From assembly GCF_049800955.1 (NCBI RefSeq), contig NZ_JBNAGA010000001.1, forward strand, positions 2,046,001-2,110,000: DNA of 64,000 bases. The letters are read 5' to 3'. The DNA comes from JAKVBH01 sp049800955. Lineage in GTDB: Bacteria; Pseudomonadota; Alphaproteobacteria; Rhodobacterales; Rhodobacteraceae. Position 1 is the stretch's first letter. Every line of letters starts with the position of its first letter. The translations under genes were made by a program, and so were the position numbers. The notes below the pieces were generated by a model. It was not told where the DNA came from and searched no databases. It worked only from the letters and a program-made list of their open reading frames with translations. Shown piece by piece: positions 8,559 through 16,586 of this stretch.

Positions 8559-9754
8559 GACACAGCCCTCACTTGCGTTCCTTGTGCGACGTCATTGCGC
8601 CAGGCATCCACAGCGCGCTCGGCGGCTTCCGACAATGTATTGGCGCGGATGATCGGCAGGCCGGACTTTGCGAGGATCTTCTTGCCTTCCTCAACATTCG
8701 TGCCGGACAATCGCACGATGACCGGCACATCGACGCGGGTTTCGCGCAGAGCCTGCACCACGCCTTCCGCCACCCAGTCACACCGGTTGATACCGGCAAA
8801 GATATTGACGAGAACGGCCTGAACATTGCTGTCCGACATGACCAGCCGAAACGCTTTGGCAACCCTGTCGGGCGTGGCGCCGCCACCAATGTCGAGAAAA
8901 TTCGCAGGCTCTCCGCCCGCCAGCTTGATCGTGTCCATCGTAGCCATGGCCAGACCTGCTCCGTTCACGATGCAGCCGATATTGCCCTCGAGCCCGACGT
9001 AGTTCAGCCCGCGGTCCCCCGCACGGCTCTCCCTCGGATCTTCCTGGGATTTGTCCCGCAGTTCGGCCACCTGCGGGTGGCGGAAGAGCGCATTGTCATC
9101 GAAGGTCATCTTCGCATCCAGCGCCAGAACACGGTTGTCCACGGTCACAACCAGAGGGTTGATCTCGACCATCGTGGCATCGAGCTCTGTGAAGGCGCGG
9201 TAACAGCCCTGCAAGGTGCGCACCATGTGCTGCGTCACGGCCGGATCCATCCCCAGCTGGAACGCGATTTCACGCACCTGAAACTCCTGCAACCCAACCG
9301 CCGGCTCGACAATGGCGCGCACGATGCTGTCAGGTTCATTGGCGGAGATTTCCTCAATCTCCATGCCGCCCTCGGCAGAGGCCACGATCATGACGCGCTG
9401 CGAAGAGCGGTCCAGAACCAGGCCGAGGTAGATCTCGCGGGCGATGCCCACAGACGCCTCGACATAAACCCGGTAGACGCCTTTGCCTTCGGGCCCGGTT
9501 TGATGGGTCACAAGCTTTTGGCCAAACATGCCCTCGGAGGCGGCATAAATCTCCTGATCAGAGTTGCAGACCTTGACGCCGCCCGCCTTGCCGCGCCCGC
9601 CCGCATGAACCTGCGCCTTGACAACCCAGGCCTCGCCGCCCAGTTCCCGCGCCCGGTAGGCCGCTTGTTCCGGACTGTAGGCCAATGCACCGGGGGGCAC
9701 CCCCACGCCAAAATTGGCGAGTATTTCCTTGGCTTGGTATTCATGAATATCCAT
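8555..9754 (-). CDS. mtkA: Malate--CoA ligase beta subunit (SucC-like)
   Basis: Beta subunit of the ADP-forming ligase (399 residues, the usual SucC length). It has an ATP-grasp domain starting MDIHEYQAKEILANFGV, the HAGGRGKAGGVK nucleotide loop near residue 51 and the C-terminal NFLDIGGGATPDRV and NIFAGINRCDWVAEG segments. From memory of the family, several stretches (REIAFQLG, the FDDNALFRHPQ region, VEEGKKILA) match methylotroph MtkA rather than housekeeping SucC, and no TCA-cycle genes are nearby. It lies 39 bp after the aminotransferase gene. Confidence 0.85.
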   Translation of the reverse strand: MDIHEYQAKEILANFGVGVPPGALAYSPEQAAYRARELGGEAWVVKAQVHAGGRGKAGGVKVCNSDQEIYAASEGMFGQKLVTHQTGPEGKGVYRVYVEASVGIAREIYLGLVLDRSSQRVMIVASAEGGMEIEEISANEPDSIVRAIVEPAVGLQEFQVREIAFQLGMDPAVTQHMVRTLQGCYRAFTELDATMVEINPLVVTVDNRVLALDAKMTFDDNALFRHPQVAELRDKSQEDPRESRAGDRGLNYVGLEGNIGCIVNGAGLAMATMDTIKLAGGEPANFLDIGGGATPDRVAKAFRLVMSDSNVQAVLVNIFAGINRCDWVAEGVVQALRETRVDVPVIVRLSGTNVEEGKKILAKSGLPIIRANTLSEAAERAVDAWRNDVAQGTQVRAVS

Positions 9755-9793
9755 AGCAAGCGCCCTCCCGTGCGTTTGTGATCGTCGTCGTGG

Positions 9794-11038
9794 TTACTCC
9801 GCGGCCATCGCCCTGTCGTAATGGTCTGCCAGACCGGCCATGATCGCTGCGTGATCCACCTGACCGCCCATGCGCGCGAAGGCATCGGCAAAGCGCGATA
9901 CGATCTCTTCGATCGCAGCGCGGTTGAGCTGATTGAGAATGCCAATCCGGACCTGTACCGGCGCGCTCAGCGTGGGCCAGATGCCGAAGCCTTCGGAACG
10001 GCACATCTGCACAAGCTCCATCTCGCGCCCCGCCAGATCGCCCGGCAGGTTGAGCACCACGAGGGAGGTCATGTTGGAAGTGACCTCACAGCCCATCTCC
10101 TCGACAGCGCGGCGCAGGGCAGCTTCGTGGAAGCTGTAGTCAGCCGCGCGCGATGCGATCCCCTGCTCCAGCGTGAGACGCAGCGCTTCATGGAAGGCCG
10201 CCACGGCATAGGGGGAATGGGTCCGGTGGTAGGTGCCTTTCTCAACATCCTGCCCATCGACGATGCCCCAATGGCGCGCCTCGAAGATCGGGTGGTGGCA
10301 ATAGGTGTAGGCGCCACCGGCTTTGAGCGTCTCGATATAGGCATCGGTGAAGCTCACGGGCGCATAGGTCAACGGCAGGCAGCAAATGCCCTTCTGCGGG
10401 CAAGATGCCCAACCGTGCACACCCTCAAAACTGTCGATGCTGAAGTTTTCAACCCCGAGGCTGGAGACGGCATCGACGAGGCCCATCGCGCCATGTTTGG
10501 CGCAGGCATCCGAGAAACCCTGCAAGTCGTTGATCCGGCCCGAGCCGGTTTCCCAATGCGCCATGAAGGCCCATTTGGGTTTGTGCTCCGCCAGCGCAGC
10601 CTCAACCATCTCGCCCGTGACGCTTTCGCCATGGGGCACGTCAATGATGGTGACAGAGGCGGCTTTCGGGTCGAGGCTGTTTTCCGACAGCTCTTCCGGC
10701 GTGGCCGCGCGGATGCGGATTGTCAAAGCGTCGATGCCCGAAAACGTGCCATTGGCGAAGGCGACAACCTTGTCGCCCGGCTTGATCGCTGCAAACATCA
10801 TGTCGAGCGCGGACCAGCCTGTGCCTGCGACACCAAATGTATATGTGTTCTCGGTGCCCCAGATCGCGCGCAGCATGTGCTTGCACTCGACCATGCCCCG
10901 CAGAACCTCTGGCTGCATGTGATCGGCAACACCCGCCGCCATAAACCGGGCGAGCACGCGCGCATCTGTATTGCCAGGCCCGGGGCCTGCCGCCAGAGTG
11001 TCGGGGATCTCCAATTGTGGAAACGGGTGAATCGTCAT
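9794..11038 (-). CDS. Class V aminotransferase, alanine/serine-glyoxylate aminotransferase family
   Basis: PLP enzyme of 414 residues. The fold-type I landmarks are AGTGWSALDM near residue 71, the Asp-containing GLVDAVSSLG near 186 and the PLP lysine at about 216 in CPQKGI. The family transfers amino groups to glyoxylate, giving glycine. Beside mtkAB and a hydroxypyruvate reductase it could act as the serine-glyoxylate transaminase. The sequence looks rather distant from methylotroph SgaA, so alanine or ureidoglycine donors are alternatives. The start at 11038 has GGAGGAG seven bases upstream; an in-frame upstream ATG would add 16 poorly coding residues. Confidence 0.8.
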   Translation of the reverse strand: MTIHPFPQLEIPDTLAAGPGPGNTDARVLARFMAAGVADHMQPEVLRGMVECKHMLRAIWGTENTYTFGVAGTGWSALDMMFAAIKPGDKVVAFANGTFSGIDALTIRIRAATPEELSENSLDPKAASVTIIDVPHGESVTGEMVEAALAEHKPKWAFMAHWETGSGRINDLQGFSDACAKHGAMGLVDAVSSLGVENFSIDSFEGVHGWASCPQKGICCLPLTYAPVSFTDAYIETLKAGGAYTYCHHPIFEARHWGIVDGQDVEKGTYHRTHSPYAVAAFHEALRLTLEQGIASRAADYSFHEAALRRAVEEMGCEVTSNMTSLVVLNLPGDLAGREMELVQMCRSEGFGIWPTLSAPVQVRIGILNQLNRAAIEEIVSRFADAFARMGGQVDHAAIMAGLADHYDRAMAAE

Positions 11039-11132
11039 GTGGGCACTCCTCCGATAGGACAGCACCGCGCCGTCCTCGCCTGTCATGCAGTTGATCTGAG
11101 GGTGACTTATGCCACAACGCCGGTTATACCTG

Positions 11133-11174
11133 CTTTTGGGAAGCTATTAGTATGGGAAAAGCCCCACCCAAAAG
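11133..11174. promoter_or_regulatory. Inverted repeat in the divergent promoter region
   Basis: CTTTTGGG (11133-11140) and CCCAAAAG (11167-11174) form a perfect 8-bp inverted repeat. It sits in the 225-bp gap between the divergent aminotransferase operon and the response regulator. The 26-base spacing suits a dimer contacting two half-sites or a weak hairpin. The adjoining AT-rich stretch carries repeated AGTAT motifs. Regulation of either operon from here is inferred. Confidence 0.35.
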
Positions 11175-11263
11175 TATAAGTATGCCGATGTATGCGAAAT
11201 TAGAGCCCACTCAAATGGGTAGTTTATTGTGAAATCAATCGCACTTTCAAAGGATTAACCGCT

Positions 11264-11887
11264 GTGCAGACGCCCATTGACATCGTGTTGGCCGACAGCA
11301 ATCCGCTGGTCCTCTCGGCCATGTCCGAAATTTTTGAACGTGATGAACGATTCTCCCTTCTGGCAACTTCGGCCTCTGCCGAAGGGTTTCTGGCCACGGT
11401 CATGCGCTTGCCGGTGTCCATTGGCGTAATCGATTGGAACCTGCCTGCTCTGGGCGGGGCCAAGCTCATCGAAGTGCTGCGCGAGAACGAACGCGCGCCG
11501 CGATTGATTGTCTACGGCGATGACAGCCCGGAGCTGCCACGTCTGGCCATGTCCGCGGGCGCGGCCGGGTTTGCGCCACGCTCGTCCGAGGTCGAGGGCC
11601 TGATCGACACTTGCCTGGACGTGGCGAGGGGTAAGATGGTCTTCCCGTTCATCGATATCCGCGATCTGCAAACCGATCCGATTGCCTCGCTGTCGCGCAA
11701 GGAACGTGTGATGCTCGAGGCGCTCTCAAAGGGGCTGACCAATCGTGAATTGTCCAAGGAGCTGGGCATTTCGACCAATACGGTCAAATTTCACCTCTCC
11801 AACCTCTACGACAAGCTCAGCGTCAAAAACAGAGCGCAGGCCATTGCGTTCTTCTACGCCAACAGATTGGGGCGCGGCGCCGAATAG
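11264..11887 (+). CDS. LuxR/FixJ-type response regulator with atypical receiver
   Basis: Two-domain transcription factor of 207 residues. The N-terminal receiver keeps the acidic Asp11 and the likely phospho-acceptor Asp57 (VIDWNLP). The switch Thr/Ser is replaced (VYGDD, 83-87), and the conserved Lys is missing from GFAPRSS (102-108). Residues 143-205 are a canonical LuxR-type HTH (LSRKERVMLEAL, TNRELSKELGIS, NTVKFHLSNLYDKL). The start is GTG with AAAGGA upstream. No histidine kinase is nearby. Its position divergent from the malate-CoA ligase operon suggests local control, possibly without phosphorylation. Confidence 0.85.
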   Translation: MQTPIDIVLADSNPLVLSAMSEIFERDERFSLLATSASAEGFLATVMRLPVSIGVIDWNLPALGGAKLIEVLRENERAPRLIVYGDDSPELPRLAMSAGAAGFAPRSSEVEGLIDTCLDVARGKMVFPFIDIRDLQTDPIASLSRKERVMLEALSKGLTNRELSKELGISTNTVKFHLSNLYDKLSVKNRAQAIAFFYANRLGRGAE

Positions 11888-11961
11888 GCCCGGTATCGGC
11901 CTTTCGCGGCGCTGTGAACTGCGCTAGCGTTTCGCAAATGCAACCCCGGGAGGCGCAGGCG

Positions 11962-12723
11962 ATGAAACTGAAATCCAACCGTTTTCTCAAGGCGATCCGC
12001 GCGGGCGAGCCACAGATTGGCCTCTGGGTCTCCATGGCCAGCCCTTTTTGCGCCGAGGTGGTTGCAGGCGCGGATTTCGACTGGGTGATCATCGATATGG
12101 AGCATGCCCACACCGATGTGGCCACGGCCTCCACCCAGATGCAGGCCTTTGCCCCCTACCACACAACTGCGATGGTTCGGCCCGCGTGGAACGACGCGGT
12201 CATGATCAAGCGGGTCCTCGATGCGGGTGCGCCGGGGCTGCTCATCCCCATGGTGCAGAATGCCGCTGAGGCGGAGGCAGCCGTGCGCGCCTGCCGCTAT
12301 CCGCCGCGCGGGATCAGGGGCGTCAGCGGCATTCAGCGGGGCAACAACTTTGGCCGCGTCAGCGATTATTTCGAGCGCGTCGAAGAGGAGACGGCAATCC
12401 TGTTGCAGATCGAGACCCAGGCCGCCCTGGACTGCGCCGAAGAGATCGCAGCGGTCGATGGATGCGACGGAATTTTCTTTGGACCGGCAGACATTGCCGC
12501 CGATCTCGGGCGATTGCCCGATGCGATGCACAAGGATGTCTGGGACGCGATCCTGCCTGTGGCCAAGCGCCTGATCGCCAAGGGGGTGCCCGTGGGCACG
12601 CTTGTGCTGGACCCTGTATTTGCCAAGCAGCTTGTCGAAGACGGGTTTACCTTTGTGGCCTGCGGGACGGATGTGGCGCTTCTGCGCGCAGGCAGCGACG
12701 CGTTGCGCGACGCGATGCGCTGA
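11962..12723 (+). CDS. HpcH/HpaI-type aldolase
   Basis: Class II pyruvate-type aldolase of 253 residues, similar to HpaI and GarL. The TIM-barrel landmarks are FDWVIIDMEHAHTDV near residue 35, LLQIETQAAL near 145 with the metal-binding Glu, and FFGPADIAADLG near 170. Such enzymes cleave or form 2-oxo-4-hydroxy acids using pyruvate or hydroxypyruvate. A product from hydroxypyruvate would fit the reductase across the divergent promoter, but this is inference. The start at 11962 follows GGGAGG; an upstream ATG lacks a site. Confidence 0.85.
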   Translation: MKLKSNRFLKAIRAGEPQIGLWVSMASPFCAEVVAGADFDWVIIDMEHAHTDVATASTQMQAFAPYHTTAMVRPAWNDAVMIKRVLDAGAPGLLIPMVQNAAEAEAAVRACRYPPRGIRGVSGIQRGNNFGRVSDYFERVEEETAILLQIETQAALDCAEEIAAVDGCDGIFFGPADIAADLGRLPDAMHKDVWDAILPVAKRLIAKGVPVGTLVLDPVFAKQLVEDGFTFVACGTDVALLRAGSDALRDAMR

Positions 12724-12731
12724 GGCGGGAC

Positions 12732-13181
12732 CTAGCCCATCGACACCTGGGCAAACGCTTCGAGAAGGGCCGCGCGGTGCTTCTCCACCAGCGCCGTCAA
12801 GGTGGCGACGCGCGCGGGCGTGAAGTGTCCAGGCTTATCAAGAATATTGACCGTCCCCACGACCCGACCATCACGAGAGACCGGAATATTCATGGCCGCC
12901 TCGCACCCCAGCGCATTGATCAGCGCGTGATCTGAAAAATAGGGCGAAAACCCCGCCGTTTCATTGGCCACAAAAACCTCTCCGCGCCCGATGACTTGCT
13001 CCATCCAGGGGTTGGCCCCCATGGGTTTCGTCCCGGTGACGGGATAATCTTCGGGATGAGAGGAATAGGCCCGGCGCGCAAGCCCTGCCGCATGATCCAG
13101 CACGGTCACGGTAAAAAGCCGGGCGCCGCAGGCGTCATCGGCTGCGGCATGCAGGGCCGAAAATGTGGCGTCAGCAGTCAT
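12732..13181 (-). CDS. GAF-domain protein
   Basis: Small single-domain GAF protein (149 residues). It is shaped like the ligand-sensing domains of signalling proteins or free methionine sulfoxide reductase-like proteins. Visible features are a central YPVTGTKPMGANPW loop, the AMNIPVSRDGRVVGTVNIL strand pair typical of GAF domains and a terminal helix. No output domain is attached. The start at 13181 is preceded by GGGAG at good spacing; an upstream GTG is possible. It converges on the aldolase gene with an 8-bp gap. Ligand and role are unknown. Confidence 0.75.
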   Translation of the reverse strand: MTADATFSALHAAADDACGARLFTVTVLDHAAGLARRAYSSHPEDYPVTGTKPMGANPWMEQVIGRGEVFVANETAGFSPYFSDHALINALGCEAAMNIPVSRDGRVVGTVNILDKPGHFTPARVATLTALVEKHRAALLEAFAQVSMG

Positions 13182-13262
13182 GTCATGGCTCCCGCAGCTC
13201 TTCCGCACAGGTTTTTGCGAATGGCCGGGCGCAGGGAGTACGCCCAGCCAGACCCCGTCTGA

Positions 13263-14858
13263 TCAGTTCTTCTCGACGAGACGGTAGTACACGTAATCCG
13301 AGCTCGCGCCGTTGACGAAACCGGAGACATTATTGGCCATGGCCACCTGCTTGATCGCCTGGAACATAATCACAAACGGCGCCTCGGCCTGCATGGCCTC
13401 CTGCAGCTCGACATACATCTGATCGCGCTTGGCGGCATCTTGTTCAGCCAGCGCCGCCTTGGTCTTCTCGTTGATCTCCGCAGGCGGCATCCATGCGTTG
13501 CGCCATGTGGTCGTCGAGACATAGGCGTCATCGGAATTGTTGGAATTATAGGCGAAGGCCTTGGCGTTGGAATGCGGGTCCATGAAGTCCGGGCCCCAGT
13601 AGAGCAGCATGCCCTGATGGGTGCGCGCGCGGTATTTCGTGATCACCTGCGCGCCTGTGCCGGGCAGGATTTCGAAGTTGATCCCAGCCGGGGCAAAGGT
13701 CTGCTGGAGCGAGGCCGCCATATCGGTGAAGGGGGCCGCGTTGATGACGTCGAGCTCAATTGTGAGTGGCAGCTCGACCCCGCCCTCCTCCAGGATCGCC
13801 TTGGCCTTTTCGGGATCATAGGTGAACGGTGTATCAGTCAACGCGCCGGGGAAGCCTTCGGGCCAAAACGCCTGATGGACCTCCATCTGCCCCTTGAGGA
13901 AACTGTCGGCCATGCCGTTGTAATCCACGAGATAACGCGACGCTTCCCACAAGGCCGGATTGGTCAGCGGCTCATACTTCTGGTTGAAGCTGAACCAATG
14001 CACCGCGGTTTGCGGATAGGTCTCGATCTTCACATCGGCATTGCTCGACAGGCCCGCGACCTGATCGGGCGTCAGGTTTTTGGCCATATCGACATCGCCG
14101 GATTCCAGCAAAAGGCGCTGCGTCGCAGCTTCTGCCACATGCCGGATCAGAACCCGCTCGATCCCGGGCGCGCCATTCCAGTAATTGGGGTTTGCGTTCA
14201 GCATCATGACTTCACCCGGCGCATAACGCGCCAGCGAGAACGGCCCTGTGCCAGCGCTGTTCTGGTTCATCCAGGCGTGGCCCATATCGCCATCGACCTC
14301 ATTGGCCATGGCCGTCTCGACATCAACAATCGTGGCCGGACGCGATGCCAATACGTTCAAAACGAAAGACGGCGCGAAATCCCCTTCCCACCGCACGGTG
14401 ACAACATTGCCATCGGCCGTGACCATCTCTTCGATATTGTCCGCCGTCCAGCCGAGATTGCCGAGGATAAAGGCAGGCGCCTTGTTGAGCACCAGGACGC
14501 GCTTCCAGCTGCCTACGACATCGGCGCCGCGCAGCGGATTGCCGGAATGGAACGTGACCCCTTCGCGCAATGTGAAGGTCACGGTCTTGGCCGCGGCATC
14601 AATCTCCCAGCTGGTGGCGAGGCCCGGCGCGAGGGTCGTTGTGTCAGTTGCGTCATATTGCACGAGCTGATCGTAGGTGTTGGTGACGTATTCCCCGGAA
14701 GAGAACTCATAGGCCGTCGCCGGATCAATCGTGACGATGTCGTCAATGTTCTGCGCAATCACCAGCGCATTGGCCGGCGTATCTGCCAGCGCGGGCGCCG
14801 ATGACAGGGCGATCAGGCTGACCGCAAGGGCTTTGGCAAAAGTCGGTACATAGGTCAT
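13263..14858 (-). CDS. ABC transporter substrate-binding protein, family 5 (DppA/OppA-like)
   Basis: Periplasmic binding protein of 531 residues. It has a clear signal peptide (MTYVPTFAKALAVSLIALSS, with cleavage near ALA-DT). The SBP family 5 body includes TFTLREGVTFHSGNPLRGADV near residue 98 and NSAGTGPFSLARY near 190. The family delivers peptides, but in several proteobacteria also oligosaccharides or opines. The start at 14858 follows CAGGAGAG and overlaps the regulator stop by four bases. The permeases and ATPases lie on the other strand beyond the regulator. Sugar genes downstream suggest a sugar-containing ligand. Confidence 0.9.
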   Translation of the reverse strand: MTYVPTFAKALAVSLIALSSAPALADTPANALVIAQNIDDIVTIDPATAYEFSSGEYVTNTYDQLVQYDATDTTTLAPGLATSWEIDAAAKTVTFTLREGVTFHSGNPLRGADVVGSWKRVLVLNKAPAFILGNLGWTADNIEEMVTADGNVVTVRWEGDFAPSFVLNVLASRPATIVDVETAMANEVDGDMGHAWMNQNSAGTGPFSLARYAPGEVMMLNANPNYWNGAPGIERVLIRHVAEAATQRLLLESGDVDMAKNLTPDQVAGLSSNADVKIETYPQTAVHWFSFNQKYEPLTNPALWEASRYLVDYNGMADSFLKGQMEVHQAFWPEGFPGALTDTPFTYDPEKAKAILEEGGVELPLTIELDVINAAPFTDMAASLQQTFAPAGINFEILPGTGAQVITKYRARTHQGMLLYWGPDFMDPHSNAKAFAYNSNNSDDAYVSTTTWRNAWMPPAEINEKTKAALAEQDAAKRDQMYVELQEAMQAEAPFVIMFQAIKQVAMANNVSGFVNGASSDYVYYRLVEKN

Positions 14859-15484
14859 GTGTCTCTCCTGTTGGAATCGATCTTGGTTGAAACGCCGGGC
14901 TTGGGCCCGATCAGTCTTGGGGAAGTGCCTGTCCATAAAAGCCGCGCGGGCCCTCGGCCAACATTGGCAAAGGAATGCGGCGTGTCGCCCATGAAGTGCA
15001 GGCTGTCGCCGGGGCCGAGCAAAAACGTCGCATCCCCTAGAGTCTGGCGTACTTGCCCGTCCAGCACGACGATAATCTCCTCGCCCACATGGGCCGTGAT
15101 CTCGGAATGATAGCCTACCGGGATATGAACGATCAGCGATGACAGTGTGCCTCCCGGCAGCACCGTCGACAAGCGCTCATAGGCCAACGAGGAATCCGCC
15201 AGCCCGAACAGAGGCCGCTCGCCCTCCCGGGTCACACTGTCAGCGGGTTTGGGTGTGGCGATGAATACGTCGATCTCGACGTCCAGCGCCGCTGCGAGGC
15301 TGGCCAATGTCCCAAGGCTCGGGGTGGCCTTGTCGCGCTCCACCTGGCTGAGAAACCCGACGGAGATACCCGCCTGATCGGCAAGAGCCTGCAGCGTCAG
15401 CTGCGCCTTGCGGCGCATCTCCCGGATCCGGCCCCCAAAAGCGGGCGGCTGTACCGGATCAAGCTGGCGCGCGCTCTGCGTCAT
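14855..15484 (-). CDS. XRE-family regulator with C-terminal cupin domain
   Basis: Transcriptional regulator of 209 residues. An N-terminal helix-turn-helix (about 20-72; LQALADQAGISVGFLSQVERDKATPSL) is joined to a cupin sensor (about 120-190; VGYHSEITAHVGEEIIVVLDG, FLLGPGDSLHFMGDTPHSFAN). In this family the cupin binds a small molecule and tunes DNA binding. The gene is the first of a two-gene unit with the binding protein and divergent from the permease genes. Repression of both arms from the shared intergenic region is likely but unproven. Confidence 0.9.
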   Translation of the reverse strand: MTQSARQLDPVQPPAFGGRIREMRRKAQLTLQALADQAGISVGFLSQVERDKATPSLGTLASLAAALDVEIDVFIATPKPADSVTREGERPLFGLADSSLAYERLSTVLPGGTLSSLIVHIPVGYHSEITAHVGEEIIVVLDGQVRQTLGDATFLLGPGDSLHFMGDTPHSFANVGRGPARLLWTGTSPRLIGPKPGVSTKIDSNRRDT

Positions 15485-15502
15485 GATTCCTCCCTGGGCC
15501 TT

Positions 15503-15531
15503 TTTTGATGCTAGTAAAAAAATTTTGATGC
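15503..15531. promoter_or_regulatory. Candidate operator: TTTTGATGC direct repeats two helical turns apart
   Basis: TTTTGATGC occurs at 15503-15511 and again at 15523-15531, exactly 20 bases apart. The second copy is part of the palindrome TTTTGA-TGCG-TCAAAA (15523-15538). The AT-rich patch is the whole divergent promoter region between the XRE-cupin regulator (start 15484) and the first permease (start 15573), so it is the obvious regulator site. A weak promoter for the permeases may be TTGATG (15525-15530) and TAGTCT (15548-15553), 17 bases apart. Confidence 0.5.
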
Positions 15532-15572
15532 GTCAAAAAAGTCTTGCTAGTCTGCCCGCAGAGGAGACGTTT

Positions 15573-16586
15573 GTGACCCGATCCGTATCTGCCCTCCAGT
15601 TTCTCCTGACCCTGGCTGTCACGTTTCTTGGCCTGTTGGCGATCACCTTTGTGATCGGCCGCGTGGTGCCCATTGATCCCGTGCTGGCGGTGGTGGGCGA
15701 TCGTGCCAGTCTGGAGACCTACGAGCAGGTGCGCGCAGAAATGGGGCTGGATGATCCAATGGTAATCCAGTTCGCCCGCTATGTCTGGCAGGTCCTCCAA
15801 GGCGATCTTGGCATGTCCGTCTCGACAGGGCGGCCTGTGGCCGAGGATCTCACCCGCGTCTTTCCTGCAACGCTGGAGATGGCGACGCTTGGCATAATTA
15901 TCGGCGTGGCCCTTGGCGTGCCCATGGGCGTCTTTGCCGCCGCGCGGCAGGGGCAATGGATCGATCAGGTCATCCGCGTCATCGGCCTTGCGGGCTATGC
16001 AATCCCGGCCTTCTGGCTGGGGCTCGTGGGTCTCGTGATCTTCTATGCCAACCTGCGCTGGACGGGCGGCCCGGGCCGGATCGACATTTTCCTCGACGGG
16101 ATGGTCACACCGCGCACCGGTCTCTTGCTCATCGACAGCGCCATCGAGGGCAATTGGGAGGCTTTCCGCAGCGCGCTTTCCCATATCGTCCTGCCCGCCA
16201 CGATCCTTGGCTTCTTCGCGCTGGCTTACATCGCGCGGATGACGCGCAGCTTCATGCTAGAGCAACTCAGCCAGGAATACATCATCACCGCACGGGTCAA
16301 AGGCGTGCCGGAGCGCTTGATCCTCTGGCGTCATGCCTTCCGGCCCATTCGCGTGCAACTCATCACCGTGATCGGGCTCAGCTATGCGGGGCTTCTCGAA
16401 GGCTCGGTGATGATCGAGACGGTCTTTAGCTGGCCCGGCATCGGCAATTACCTCACGACCGCGCTGCTCAACGCTGATATGAACGCCGTGCTGGGGGCGA
16501 CGCTGGTGATTGGCGCGGTCTTCGTCGGCATCAACAAAGGGTCCGACGCGCTTTACAAGATCCTCGATCCGAGGGCGCGCGCATGA
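15573..16586 (+). CDS. ABC transporter permease (DppB-like)
   Basis: Inner-membrane permease of 337 residues with six predicted helices. It has the BPD_transp_1 coupling region with EYIITARVKGVPERLILWRHAFRP, the EAA loop that contacts the ATPases. N-terminal DppB features (VIGRVVPIDPVLAVVGDRAS, LGDLGMS-type loop) are present. The start is GTG 15573, chosen because GAGGAGA lies just upstream and the protein then begins at the first helix; a longer frame would run through the regulator's promoter. It overlaps the next permease by four bases. Confidence 0.88.
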   Translation: MTRSVSALQFLLTLAVTFLGLLAITFVIGRVVPIDPVLAVVGDRASLETYEQVRAEMGLDDPMVIQFARYVWQVLQGDLGMSVSTGRPVAEDLTRVFPATLEMATLGIIIGVALGVPMGVFAAARQGQWIDQVIRVIGLAGYAIPAFWLGLVGLVIFYANLRWTGGPGRIDIFLDGMVTPRTGLLLIDSAIEGNWEAFRSALSHIVLPATILGFFALAYIARMTRSFMLEQLSQEYIITARVKGVPERLILWRHAFRPIRVQLITVIGLSYAGLLEGSVMIETVFSWPGIGNYLTTALLNADMNAVLGATLVIGAVFVGINKGSDALYKILDPRARA

